From Lysobacter sp. Root916 (GTDB lineage: Bacteria > Pseudomonadota > Gammaproteobacteria > Xanthomonadales > Xanthomonadaceae), in contig NZ_LMJF01000001.1 of assembly GCF_001429785.1 (NCBI RefSeq), forward strand, positions 61,152-125,151: 64,000 bases of DNA, read 5' to 3'. The notes under the pieces are model-generated. The model was not told the origin of the DNA. It did no database searches and was given only the letters and a program-made list of their open reading frames with translations. Of this stretch, positions 26,718 to 35,027 are shown in pieces; the stretch's first letter is position 1; every line of letters begins with the position of its first letter. The position numbers were made by a program, and so were the translations under genes.

Positions 26718-27398
26718 ATGAACCCGGCCACGAGAGCACCGGCCCGTGCGCGGCGGCGCGGCGCGCGAGTGGCGCGATGGGCGCTGGCCTGCTGGATGGC
26801 GGTCTGCCTGCCGGTGCCCGCGCAGGACGATCCGCATGCCGCGCATCGCGCAGCGCTGGCACGCGCGCAGGGGGCGTCGCCGACCCGCGTGGCCTTGCCC
26901 GGAACGCGACTGAGCATGCGCGACGGCAGCGCCGTGCGCCTGCAAGCGGACAGCTTCGACGACCGCATCGTCGTGATCGATTTCGTCTTCACCCAATGCA
27001 CCACGATCTGCCCGGCGCTGACCGCGGTGATGGCGTCGGTGCAGCGCGGCCTGGAGCCCGGCGCCGACGATTGGCTGCTGGTGTCGGTCTCGGTCGACCC
27101 GGCGCACGACACGCCGGCGCGCATGGATGCCTACGCGCGCAATGTCGGCGCCGGGCGCAACTGGTGGTGGTTGACCGGCGCTGGCGGCGAGGTCGACCGC
27201 AGCCTGCGCGCATTCGGCTTGCCGCCCGGCAGGCCGCAGGACCATGCGCCGATGGTGCTGGTCGGGCACCCCGCGAGCGGCCAGTGGCTGCGCTGGGTCG
27301 GCATGCCGTCGCCGAAGCAATTGCTGGCCGCGGTCGCATCCTTGCGCGCCTCCGCAACTCGGCCCGGGCCGCAGAGGACCGCGCATGCGCAGCCTTGA
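26718..27398 (+). CDS. SCO1/SenC-family copper chaperone 1
   Basis: This is a thioredoxin-fold SCO protein of 226 residues that binds copper and delivers it or reduces disulphides during assembly of copper enzymes. The copper ligands are C94 and C98 (TQCTTICPAL) and H176 (QDHAPMVLV), with the family strand VSVSVDPAHDTP. An N-terminal hydrophobic segment after an Arg-rich start (residues 20-36) is a signal peptide or membrane anchor. It begins 22 bases after the propeller gene and overlaps the next SCO gene by 14 bases. The setting argues that it metallates the giant oxidase rather than cytochrome oxidase. Confidence 0.93.
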   Translation: MNPATRAPARARRRGARVARWALACWMAVCLPVPAQDDPHAAHRAALARAQGASPTRVALPGTRLSMRDGSAVRLQADSFDDRIVVIDFVFTQCTTICPALTAVMASVQRGLEPGADDWLLVSVSVDPAHDTPARMDAYARNVGAGRNWWWLTGAGGEVDRSLRAFGLPPGRPQDHAPMVLVGHPASGQWLRWVGMPSPKQLLAAVASLRASATRPGPQRTAHAQP

Positions 27399-27978
27399 GC
27401 GCTATCTGGCCTCGGCCGCCGTTTGCATCGCCTTGGCGTGGCCGCTGTCCGCCCACAGCGCCGACGCGAGCGCGGACGCGGCCAAGGCGGAACGCGCGCG
27501 CGCCTACTTCAGCGATGCCGTGCTGGTGGACCAGGACGGCAAACGGCAGCGCTTCTACAGCGACCTGCTCGGCGATCGCGTGGTGCTGATCAACGTAGTG
27601 TTCACGCGTTGTCCCAGCGCCTGCCCGCTCATGACCCAGCGCCTGAAGCAGGTGCGCGCCGAACTCGGCGACCGCTTCGGCAGGGACATACGGTTCCTGT
27701 CGCTGTCGGTCGATCCGGCCTACGACACTCCGGCGGCGATGAAGGCCTTCGCCGCCAAGCAGGGTGCGGACGAGCCGGGCTGGCGCTTTCTGGTCGCCGA
27801 TCCGGACACCATGAAGCAGGTCCTGGGCAAGCTCGGTCAATGGTCCGACAACGCCGAAGACCATTCGACCCTGCTGATCGCCGGCAATGCCGCGCGCGCG
27901 CACTGGACCAAACTGCGTCCGGACGCGTCGCCGCAACGGATCGCGGCCGATCTGGAACGCCTGCGCGCGGGCCCCTGA
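27385..27978 (+). CDS. SCO1/SenC-family copper chaperone 2
   Basis: A second SCO protein, 197 residues, with a signal peptide ending SAHSA. The ligands are C76 and C80 (TRCPSACPLM) and H160 (AEDHSTLLI), and it has the strand LSVDPAYDTP. It shares the fold and motif spacing of the upstream SCO protein but is clearly divergent, so the pair may split the work (for example one loading copper, one reducing the cysteines). ATG at 27385 lies inside the end of the previous gene, indicating coupled translation. The open frame extends upstream to 27244 without a signal peptide and was rejected. Confidence 0.93.
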   Translation: MRSLERYLASAAVCIALAWPLSAHSADASADAAKAERARAYFSDAVLVDQDGKRQRFYSDLLGDRVVLINVVFTRCPSACPLMTQRLKQVRAELGDRFGRDIRFLSLSVDPAYDTPAAMKAFAAKQGADEPGWRFLVADPDTMKQVLGKLGQWSDNAEDHSTLLIAGNAARAHWTKLRPDASPQRIAADLERLRAGP

Positions 27979-27981
27979 AGC

Positions 27982-29379
27982 ATGCGTCGATTCCTGCCGC
28001 TCGCAGTGTTGGCGGGCCTGAGCGCATGGTTCGGCATCGCCTGGTGCGTCGAGAGCGACCTGGGCCGTGCGATCTATTCGATCGGCGCGGGCCGCGACGG
28101 TCGCGAAATCGGCGGCCGTATCGGCGCGGACGGCGGCCTGCGCATGCAGGGCGGCGCGGTCGCGTGCGGCAACTGCCACGGCCAGGACGGCCGTGGCGGC
28201 GGCGAAGGCTGGCTGCAGGCGCCCGATCTGCGCTGGTTCGCGCTGAGCAAACCGCACGGCCGGCTGCGCAGCGACGGCAGCACCCGGCCCGCCTACGATC
28301 GCGCGTCGCTCGCGCGCGCGCTGCGCGGCGGGATCGCGCCGGACGACGTCGCCTTGGACAGCGCCATGCCGCGCTACGACCTGGCCGAGGACGAAATCGA
28401 TGCGCTGATCGCGCACCTGCGCACGCTGGACGGCGCGGGATCGGCGCCGGTGCCGCCGGCGCTGGTCGTGTTGGCGCCGGAGCGCGGGCAGGGTGCGGCG
28501 ACGCGCCTGCTGGACGGGTTGCGGCGTTGCACGGTCGCAGGCGAGCGGATGCCGGCGCTGACCGTGTTGCGCTACGCGAGCTTCGACGACGCGCTCGCGC
28601 AGCTGCAGGCGATGGAGCAGGCCGGTACCGTGGCGGCGGTGTTCGCACCGTACTTGCCGGCGGTGGAGTCCGCCTATGCGCGTGCGCCGTTCCAGCGCAG
28701 CTTGCCGACGTTGCTGCCGATCGCCCTGGACGGTCTGGAGGCGGCGCCCGACGCGTCGTTGTTGTTCCGTCTGCCGTCGTTGCGCGCGCAAGCGCACGCC
28801 TTGCTGCGCGCCTTGCCTGCGCGTAGCGGCGGAACGCTGATCATCCAGGCCGGCGCCGGCCAGGCCCTGGCCGAAGAGCTGGGCGATGCCGCGCAGGCGC
28901 GCGGTTGGCGGGTCGGCCTGACGACGGACGCGCAAGCCGCGTCGGCGGCCGATGCGGTGCTGGTCTTGATGCCGTTGACGGCGCCCGCACCCGTGCCGGT
29001 ACCCGCTATCGACCGCGCGACGACCCTGTTGGTGCCGGCTTTGTTCATGGATCCATCCGCGGCGGAAGCCTGGCGGGCGCGCGGCGCGCGCGTACGCCTC
29101 GCGTTCCCGTATCCGCCGCGCAGCCAGGCCCTTGCGGGCCGCTGGATCGGTCCCGAACAGGCTTGGACGGCCTTGGCCTGCGAACTGCTGGCCCGCCTGC
29201 CGCCGATGCCGCGCTCGCGCGAGGCCTTGCCCGCGTGGCGCGCGCAGCTCCCGGCGATGGCGCCGCTGCGGCTGGACGCCTGGTTCGAGCTGCCGGCACG
29301 TTCCGATTTCGACGACGAAGTCGGCCGCGTCGCGTTGATGGAGTGGCCCGAGCGCGCCGATTCTGAGGAACCGCGGTAG
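27982..29379 (+). CDS. c-type cytochrome fused to a periplasmic-binding-like domain (465 aa)
   Basis: A hydrophobic signal or anchor (residues 5-22) is followed by a class I cytochrome c domain. The haem site is C62-G-N-C65-H66 and the likely axial Met is M129 (AMPRYDL). From about residue 155 the chain changes to alternating strand and helix like a periplasmic ligand-binding protein (VLAPERGQGAATRL, AVFAPYLPAVESAYA, GTLIIQAGAGQALAEELG), with no second haem. It starts three bases after the second SCO gene and closes the operon. A cytochrome next to a giant multicopper oxidase recalls the cytochrome mofC beside mofA in Leptothrix. It could accept or pass electrons; the binding domain may sense or present a ligand. 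Confidence 0.85.
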   Translation: MRRFLPLAVLAGLSAWFGIAWCVESDLGRAIYSIGAGRDGREIGGRIGADGGLRMQGGAVACGNCHGQDGRGGGEGWLQAPDLRWFALSKPHGRLRSDGSTRPAYDRASLARALRGGIAPDDVALDSAMPRYDLAEDEIDALIAHLRTLDGAGSAPVPPALVVLAPERGQGAATRLLDGLRRCTVAGERMPALTVLRYASFDDALAQLQAMEQAGTVAAVFAPYLPAVESAYARAPFQRSLPTLLPIALDGLEAAPDASLLFRLPSLRAQAHALLRALPARSGGTLIIQAGAGQALAEELGDAAQARGWRVGLTTDAQAASAADAVLVLMPLTAPAPVPVPAIDRATTLLVPALFMDPSAAEAWRARGARVRLAFPYPPRSQALAGRWIGPEQAWTALACELLARLPPMPRSREALPAWRAQLPAMAPLRLDAWFELPARSDFDDEVGRVALMEWPERADSEEPR

Positions 29380-29547
29380 CGCTGCGGGGGTAGGCGAGGC
29401 CGCGGCCGTCGCTGCGTGGCGGCAGGCGTCTGCCGCGCCCAGGCGTTCGGTATGCGCCGAACCGGTCGGTTTCGGCTTGTCGCTACGCGCGCGCAGCGGC
29501 GACACTAGCGCCGAGGGCGTGGGGACGCCCGCTCATGGGGAATTCGA

Positions 29548-30468
29548 ATGTGGAAGTGGATGCTGGTCGGCCTGATGGCCGTCGCGGCGGGCGCGCATGC
29601 CCAGGAAACGACGGACGCCGAGCGTAAGGCGGCCGAGCAGCAGATCGCGCAGGTCGTGCAATCGCTGCAGTATCACGACGGCCAGATCGCCGTGGCCAAG
29701 GCGCAGGCGCACCTGAACCTGGGCAAGGAGTTCCGCTATCTGGACTCGGCCGACGCGCGCAAGGTGCTGGAGCAGTTGTGGGGCAATCCGCCCGATGCCG
29801 ATGTGCTGGGCATGGTCGTGCCGCGCGACGGCGATCTGCTCGGCGATCAGGGCTGGGCGGTGGTGGTGACCTATGCCGACGAGGGCTACGTGTCCGACGA
29901 GGACGCGGCCAAGATCGACTACGCGCAGATGCTGCAGGACATGAAGGACGAGGCCAAAGAAGGCAGCAAGGAGCGGCGCGAAGCCGGCTACGGCGGCATC
30001 GAGCTGGTCGGCTGGGCCGAACCGCCGCATTACGATGCCGGCGCCAAGAAGCTGTACTGGGCCAAGGAACTCGCGTTCGAAGGCAGCCAGAACCACACCC
30101 TCAACTACGACATCCGCGTGCTCGGCCGTCGCGGCTATCTCAGCCTCAACGCCGTGGCCGGCATGGGCGAGTTGGGCCAGGTCCGCACCGGCATGCAGCA
30201 GTTGCTGCCCGCGGTCGAATTCGACCAGGGCGCGCGCTACGCCGATTACGACGCCAGCACCGACAAGACCGCGGCCTACGGGCTGGCGGCGCTGGTCGGC
30301 GGCGGCATCGCCGCCAAGGCCGGCCTGTTCGGCAAGATCGGCGCCTTGCTGCTGGGCCTGAAGAAGCTGTTGATCCCGCTGGTGCTGGTGATCGGCGCCT
30401 TCTTCGGCAAGATTCTGAGCTTCTTCCGTCGCGGCAAGAAGGACGGCGACAGCGGCGCGGTCAGCTGA
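29548..30468 (+). CDS. DUF2167-family membrane protein
   Basis: This 306-residue product has a signal peptide ending GAHAQ. A large periplasmic domain with the family pattern follows (VLGMVVPRDGDLLGDQGWAVV, YADEGYVSDEDA, then WAEPPHYDAGAKKLYWAKEL, LNYDIRVLGRRG). Near the C-terminus is a Gly/Ala-rich hydrophobic segment, about residues 255-292, probably two membrane passes, with a basic tail. The molecular role of DUF2167 is unknown to me; members are often found in stress or tellurite-linked contexts. It lies 168 bases after the cytochrome gene and may be a separate unit. It is part of the block between folC and the SPOR gene. Confidence 0.85.
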   Translation: MWKWMLVGLMAVAAGAHAQETTDAERKAAEQQIAQVVQSLQYHDGQIAVAKAQAHLNLGKEFRYLDSADARKVLEQLWGNPPDADVLGMVVPRDGDLLGDQGWAVVVTYADEGYVSDEDAAKIDYAQMLQDMKDEAKEGSKERREAGYGGIELVGWAEPPHYDAGAKKLYWAKELAFEGSQNHTLNYDIRVLGRRGYLSLNAVAGMGELGQVRTGMQQLLPAVEFDQGARYADYDASTDKTAAYGLAALVGGGIAAKAGLFGKIGALLLGLKKLLIPLVLVIGAFFGKILSFFRRGKKDGDSGAVS

Positions 30469-30626
30469 CCCCACGCCTGCGCATGCGCGGGCCGACCGGT
30501 CCGCGCATGCGCATAGCCCGTCGCTACGGGCTTGGCGACGCAATCGGGCAGGTCGCGCGGGCCGCGCGCGGGCGCTACCTGAATGCCATGCGTGCCGTAA
30601 ACGCCGGCTCGACTGCCAAGCGGCGC

Positions 30627-30632
30627 TATAAT
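30627..30632 (+). promoter_or_regulatory. candidate -10 box for the SPOR/cvpA/purF unit
   Basis: A perfect TATAAT lies inside a GCGC..GCGC symmetrical context, 39 bases before the SPOR gene start. No good -35 is visible at the usual distance. It would serve as a new promoter for the genes cut off from folC. Confidence 0.45.
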
Positions 30633-30670
30633 TCGCGCCGGCACCCGACTCAGCGAGCGATCGAGTAGCG

Positions 30671-31738
30671 ATGGAACCTGCCCTGAAACAGCGACTGATC
30701 GGTGCGGCGGTATTGGTCGCGCTGGCGGTGATCTTCCTGCCCATGCTGATCAAGGGACCGGCGCCGGAAAGCAGCGCCTCCGACGTCCCGCTCAATCTGC
30801 CCGAACAGCCCGAAGGCCAGTTCGAGACCCGCGAACTGCCCTTGGTGACGCCGGGCGATGCGCCCAACGGCGGCGCCCTCGGCCTGTCGCCGGCCGCCTC
30901 CGGCGCCCCGGGCGAGACCCTGCCGACCGTGGACACCGCGGCTGAAGCCGCCAAGACCGCCGCCAGCGGCGCGATGCCGGCCGCCACCGCGGGCGGCGAT
31001 TTCGCCGTCAGCTTCGGCAGCTACGCCAGCAGCGGCGACGCCGACCGGGTGGTCGCGGCCCTGCAAGGCGCGCAGCTGCCGGGCTATCAGGAAGCCGTGC
31101 CGGGCAACGGCCGCACCCTCTATCGCGTGCGCATCGGGCCCTACGGCTCGCGCGCGGACGCCGAAACCGCGCGCCTGGCCTCGACCAAGGTGCGCAACGA
31201 CATCAGCGCCAAGGTGGTGACCCTGGACGCCGACGCGACGCCGGCCGCCAGCGCCTCGGCCTCGCAGCCGGTCGCGACCGCAACGCCGACGGTGTCGGCC
31301 GCGGTACCGCTGAGCGACAGCCGCACCGCCGCCAAGCCGGCCGCGTTGCCGCCCGAGCCGGCCAAACCCGCCGCGAGCAAGCCTGAGCCGGCCAAGCCGG
31401 TCGTTGCGCCGGCCAAGCCGCCGGTCGCGGCCGCCAAACCCGCCGTCGAACCGGGCAAGCCCGCGGTCGCCCCGCCGGCGCCAACCAAGCCGGCCGCCAG
31501 CAACACCGGCTTCGCGGTCCAGTTGGGCGCGTTCGGCAGCGCCGACGAGGCCAACAAGCTGCGCGATCGCGCGCGCGCGGCCGGGTTCAGCGCCTTCGTG
31601 GAACAGGTCCGTACCGACAAGGGCACGCTCAGCCGCGTGCGCCTGGGTCCGGTCGCCAACCGTGCCGACGCCGACAAGCTGAAAAGCCAGGCCGCGGCCA
31701 AGATCGGCGTCGACGGCATCGTCCGTCCGCATCCCTGA
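30671..31738 (+). CDS. SPOR-domain cell-division protein with two SPOR domains (DedD-like)
   Basis: A single-pass inner-membrane protein of 355 residues. The transmembrane helix is residues 8-26, followed by a Pro/Ala/Lys-rich periplasmic linker. There are two SPOR domains, about residues 108-183 (DFAVSFGSYASSGDADRVV) and 280-352 (FAVQLGAFGSADEANKL). SPOR domains bind septal peptidoglycan lacking stem peptides, so the protein probably works at the division site. Classical DedD has one SPOR domain; the doubling here is unusual. It is the first gene of a tight row with cvpA (11 bases later) and purF. Its usual upstream partner folC is 13 kb away. Confidence 0.9.
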   Translation: MEPALKQRLIGAAVLVALAVIFLPMLIKGPAPESSASDVPLNLPEQPEGQFETRELPLVTPGDAPNGGALGLSPAASGAPGETLPTVDTAAEAAKTAASGAMPAATAGGDFAVSFGSYASSGDADRVVAALQGAQLPGYQEAVPGNGRTLYRVRIGPYGSRADAETARLASTKVRNDISAKVVTLDADATPAASASASQPVATATPTVSAAVPLSDSRTAAKPAALPPEPAKPAASKPEPAKPVVAPAKPPVAAAKPAVEPGKPAVAPPAPTKPAASNTGFAVQLGAFGSADEANKLRDRARAAGFSAFVEQVRTDKGTLSRVRLGPVANRADADKLKSQAAAKIGVDGIVRPHP

Positions 31739-31749
31739 GCGAGGTCGCG

Positions 31750-32526
31750 ATGGGCGCCGCCGACTTGATTCTGCTGGCGGTGGTCGCGATATCGGCGCTG
31801 TTGGGGCTGATGCGCGGTTTCATCGGCGTGGTCGCTTCGCTGGCGGCCTGGGTGCTGGCCGGCTGGGCCGCGTTCGGTTTCGGCGGCAGCGCCGCCTTGA
31901 TGCTGTCGGACAACGGCGCGCCGGGACTGGGCGAGATGTTCGGCGGCTACGCGCTGTGTTTCCTGGGCGTGTTGGTCACGGTCTGGGTCGTCGGCTACGT
32001 GACCAAGCGCATGGTCCACGAGTCCGGTTTGTCGGGCGTCGATCGGGCGATGGGCTTCGTGGTCGGCGTCGCGCGCGGCGCCCTGATCGCCAGCATGCTG
32101 GTGATGCTGGTCGGTTTCACCCCGCTCGCGCACCGGCGCGAGTGGCGCTCGGCAACGCTGGTGCCCTTGTTCGTGCCCGGCGCGCACATGGTGCGCAGCT
32201 GGATGCCCGACTGGGCCGGCCGGGCCATGGATTTCAGCGGCGGCGCGCCGGCCTGGATGCCGTCGTTGCCCAAGCTGGATTTGAACATGCAGGGCCTGCC
32301 GGGCCTGGGCAGCGGCAACGGCCAGTCTTATGGCCAGGACGTGCTGCCCATTCTCAACGCCGGCGTACTGCCCTTGCTCAAGGGCGCGGGCCTGAAGGAC
32401 CCGCTGCCAGGAGGCACGCCATCGCAGGATGCGCCGCAGGGCGATCCGCTCGAAGTCGCGCCTCGCTCGAAGCGCGACGAAACCCTGCCCGTGCCGGTCG
32501 AGCAGGACGAAGCCTTCGTGATGTAA
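31750..32526 (+). CDS. cvpA: CvpA-family membrane protein
   Basis: An inner-membrane protein of 258 residues with four predicted membrane helices in the first 160 residues (ADLILLAVVAISALLGLMRG, then GVVASLAAWVLAGWAAF, and others). It carries the family blocks RGFIGVVASLAAWV and GVDRAMGFVVGVARG. A long hydrophilic C-terminal tail from about residue 170 is longer than in E. coli CvpA. In E. coli the gene is needed for colicin V production and cell-envelope homeostasis. Its place between the SPOR gene and purF matches the conserved cluster. It ends 30 bases before purF. Confidence 0.92.
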   Translation: MGAADLILLAVVAISALLGLMRGFIGVVASLAAWVLAGWAAFGFGGSAALMLSDNGAPGLGEMFGGYALCFLGVLVTVWVVGYVTKRMVHESGLSGVDRAMGFVVGVARGALIASMLVMLVGFTPLAHRREWRSATLVPLFVPGAHMVRSWMPDWAGRAMDFSGGAPAWMPSLPKLDLNMQGLPGLGSGNGQSYGQDVLPILNAGVLPLLKGAGLKDPLPGGTPSQDAPQGDPLEVAPRSKRDETLPVPVEQDEAFVM

Positions 32527-32556
32527 CTCCACGCAACAGCCTTAGGACTCAGAATC

Positions 32557-34026
32557 ATGTGCGGCATACTTGGCATCGTCGGCCATAACGACGTCGCGGC
32601 CCAGCTTTACGACGGCCTTACCGTGCTCCAGCATCGCGGCCAGGACGCGGCGGGCATCGCCACCGCCGACGGCGCCAAGCTGCGCGTGCACAAGGGCAAC
32701 GGCCTGGTCAGCGACGTGTTCGACGAGAAGGCGATGCGCCTGCTCGATGGCCGGGTCGGCATCGGCCATTGCCGCTATCCCACTGCCGGCAGCGAGGGCT
32801 CCGACGAAGCCCAGCCGTTCTACGTGAATTCGCCGTTCGGCATCGCGCTGGCCCACAACGGCAACCTGATCAACACCGACGCGCTGCGCCGCGACGTGTT
32901 CGAGCAGGACCGCCGCAACGTCAACACCGAATCCGATTCCGAAGTGCTGCTCAACGTGTTCGCGCACGAGCTGGACATGCAGCGCGGGCTGACCCCGGAG
33001 GCCGCGTTCAAGGCCATCGAGGGCGTGCACCGGCGCTGCGTCGGCGGTTACGCCGTGGTCGCGATCGTGCTCGGCCTGGGCCTGGTCGCGTTCCGCGATC
33101 CCAACGGCATCCGTCCGCTGGTGCTGGGCAAGCGCCACAGCGGCGGCCAGGACGAGTACGCGATCGCGTCGGAGTCGGTGGCGCTGGACCTGCTGGGCTT
33201 CGAGCGCGTGCGCGACGTGCGCCCGGGCGAGGGCATCGTGGTCACGCCGCGCGGCGAGCTGTACACCCAGATGTGCGCCGAGCCGCGCCAGCACGCGCCG
33301 TGCATCTTCGAGTTCGTCTACTTCGCGCGCCCGGATTCGATGATGGACGATGTCTCGGTGCACAAGGCGCGCATGCGCATGGGCCAGACCCTGGGCGAGA
33401 AGATCCTGCGCCTGCGTCCGGACCACGACATCGACGTGGTGATCCCGATCCCCGACACCTCGCGCGACGCCGCCCTGGAAATCTCCAACGTGCTGGGCGT
33501 GAAGTACCGCGAGGGCTTCATCAAGAACCGTTACGTCGGCCGCACCTTCATCATGCCGGGCCAGGGCGAGCGCGCGAAATCGGTGCGCCGCAAGCTCAAT
33601 CCGATTCCGCTGGAGTTCCGCAACCGGGTGGTGCTGCTGGTCGACGACTCGATCGTGCGCGGTACCACCTCCAAGCAGATCGTGCAGATGGCGCGCGACG
33701 CCGGCGCGCGCAAGGTCTATCTGGCCTCGGCCGCGCCCGCGGTGCGCTACCCGAACATCTACGGCATCGACATGCCCTCGGCCGACGAATTGGTCGCGCA
33801 CGATCGCACCGACGACGAGGTGCAGACCCTGCTCGGCTGCGACTGGTTGATCTACCAGGATCTGGACGCGCTGGAACAGGCGGTGTCGGGCCCGAAGCAC
33901 CGCATCGATCATTTCGACTCGTCCTGCTTCAACGGCGAGTACGTGACCGGTATCGAGCCGGGCTACTTCGAGCGTCTGCAGCAGCTGCGCTCCGACGACG
34001 CCAAGAAGACCCGCCGGGTCTCGTGA
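32557..34026 (+). CDS. purF: amidophosphoribosyltransferase
   Basis: This enzyme makes phosphoribosylamine from PRPP and glutamine, the first committed step of purine synthesis. It has 489 residues. The N-terminal nucleophile C2 ([10 protein letters not shown]) is exposed after Met removal. The glutaminase blocks ([31 protein letters not shown]) are intact. The PRPP-binding loop [19 protein letters not shown] is intact. There is no propeptide, as in the E. coli-type enzyme. It is cotranscribed with cvpA and followed by a repeat hairpin. Confidence 0.98.
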   Translation: MCGILGIVGHNDVAAQLYDGLTVLQHRGQDAAGIATADGAKLRVHKGNGLVSDVFDEKAMRLLDGRVGIGHCRYPTAGSEGSDEAQPFYVNSPFGIALAHNGNLINTDALRRDVFEQDRRNVNTESDSEVLLNVFAHELDMQRGLTPEAAFKAIEGVHRRCVGGYAVVAIVLGLGLVAFRDPNGIRPLVLGKRHSGGQDEYAIASESVALDLLGFERVRDVRPGEGIVVTPRGELYTQMCAEPRQHAPCIFEFVYFARPDSMMDDVSVHKARMRMGQTLGEKILRLRPDHDIDVVIPIPDTSRDAALEISNVLGVKYREGFIKNRYVGRTFIMPGQGERAKSVRRKLNPIPLEFRNRVVLLVDDSIVRGTTSKQIVQMARDAGARKVYLASAAPAVRYPNIYGIDMPSADELVAHDRTDDEVQTLLGCDWLIYQDLDALEQAVSGPKHRIDHFDSSCFNGEYVTGIEPGYFERLQQLRSDDAKKTRRVS

Positions 34027-34050
34027 GCCCCCCGCTTTTCGCTCCGGCTT

Positions 34051-34097
34051 TTCCCCCCTTTGCAAAAGGGGGGCAGGGGGGAATTGCTGTTGCTCGT
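34051..34097. repeat. C/G-run palindromic intergenic repeat
   Basis: CCCCCCTTTGCAAAAGGGGGG forms a hairpin, followed by CAGGGGGG and AATTGCTGTTGCT. A related, interrupted copy occurs near 49131-49250. It lies between purF and the DUF455 gene and may end the purF transcript. Confidence 0.7.
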
Positions 34098-34121
34098 ACC
34101 GCCGCCCCGGCCGGCTGAGCC

Positions 34122-34928
34122 ATGCCCAGCCTGTACGACGCCGCGCGCGCCTGCCTGGACGCCGCCACGCCCGAGGACAAGGTCGCCGCGACCTTCGCCG
34201 CCGCCGACGCCTACGCACGCGGCGAGCTGACCACGCCGGACGACGCGCCGGCGCCGGATCCGATCCGCATGCCCGGCCGCCCCGAGCGGCCCTGGCTGGT
34301 GCATCCGCGCGACCTGCCCAAGCGCGGTTTCGGTACCCAGGAGGGACGCGCGGCGTTCGTGCACGCGATCGCGCATATCGAATTCAACGCCATCGACCTG
34401 GCCTGGGACGCGGTCTACCGTTTCCGCGGCCTGCCGGCGCGGTTCTACGCCGACTGGGTGAGCGTGGCCAGGGACGAGGCGCGCCACTTCGCGCTGTTGC
34501 GCGCGCGCCTGCGCGAGCTGGGCTACGACTACGGCGATTTCGACGCCCACAACGGCCTGTGGGAAATGGCCGAGAAGACCGCCCACGACGGACTGTCGCG
34601 CATGGCCCTGGTGCCGCGCGTGCTGGAGGCGCGCGGCCTGGACGTGACGCCGGGCATGATCGTCAAGCTGCGCTCGCTGGGCGACACCGCTACTGTCGCG
34701 ATCCTGGAAACGATCCTGCGCGAGGAGGTCGCGCACGTCGCCGCCGGCTCGCAGTGGTTCCGCTGGTACTGCGAACGCGACGGCATCGAACCCGGCCCGC
34801 GCTTCCGCGAACTGCTGGCCGAGTACGCGCGCGCCGTGCTCTACGGCCCGTTCAATTTCGAAGCGCGCAGCGCGGCCGGCTTCGACGACGAGGAGCTGCG
34901 CATGCTCGAGGCCTTCGTCCAGCGTTGA
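34122..34928 (+). CDS. DUF455 ferritin-like protein
   Basis: A 268-residue, mostly helical cytoplasmic protein of the DUF455 family. Conserved metal-ligand-like motifs are placed on separate helices: HAIAHIEFNAIDLAWD, SVARDEARHFALLRARL and LREEVAHVAAG. These are the ExxH pairs of a diiron four-helix bundle related to ferritin and to tRNA hydroxylase MiaE. It is probably an oxygenase or oxidase acting on an unknown substrate. It follows purF by 95 bases, separated by the C/G-run hairpin, so it may have its own transcript. Confidence 0.88.
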   Translation: MPSLYDAARACLDAATPEDKVAATFAAADAYARGELTTPDDAPAPDPIRMPGRPERPWLVHPRDLPKRGFGTQEGRAAFVHAIAHIEFNAIDLAWDAVYRFRGLPARFYADWVSVARDEARHFALLRARLRELGYDYGDFDAHNGLWEMAEKTAHDGLSRMALVPRVLEARGLDVTPGMIVKLRSLGDTATVAILETILREEVAHVAAGSQWFRWYCERDGIEPGPRFRELLAEYARAVLYGPFNFEARSAAGFDDEELRMLEAFVQR

Positions 34929-35027
34929 GCATGCCCTGATCCGCGTCGCGGGCCCTCCAGTGGCTCGCTGCTGCAACAGGGGCGCGCGCGGGGGCGCCTG
35001 TCATGGTGGAGGCCACCCGAGCGCGCC

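Noticed and set aside
27244-27384. Longer N-terminus for the second SCO protein
   Set aside because: It would be read through the first SCO gene in another frame and hides the signal peptide beginning at 27385.
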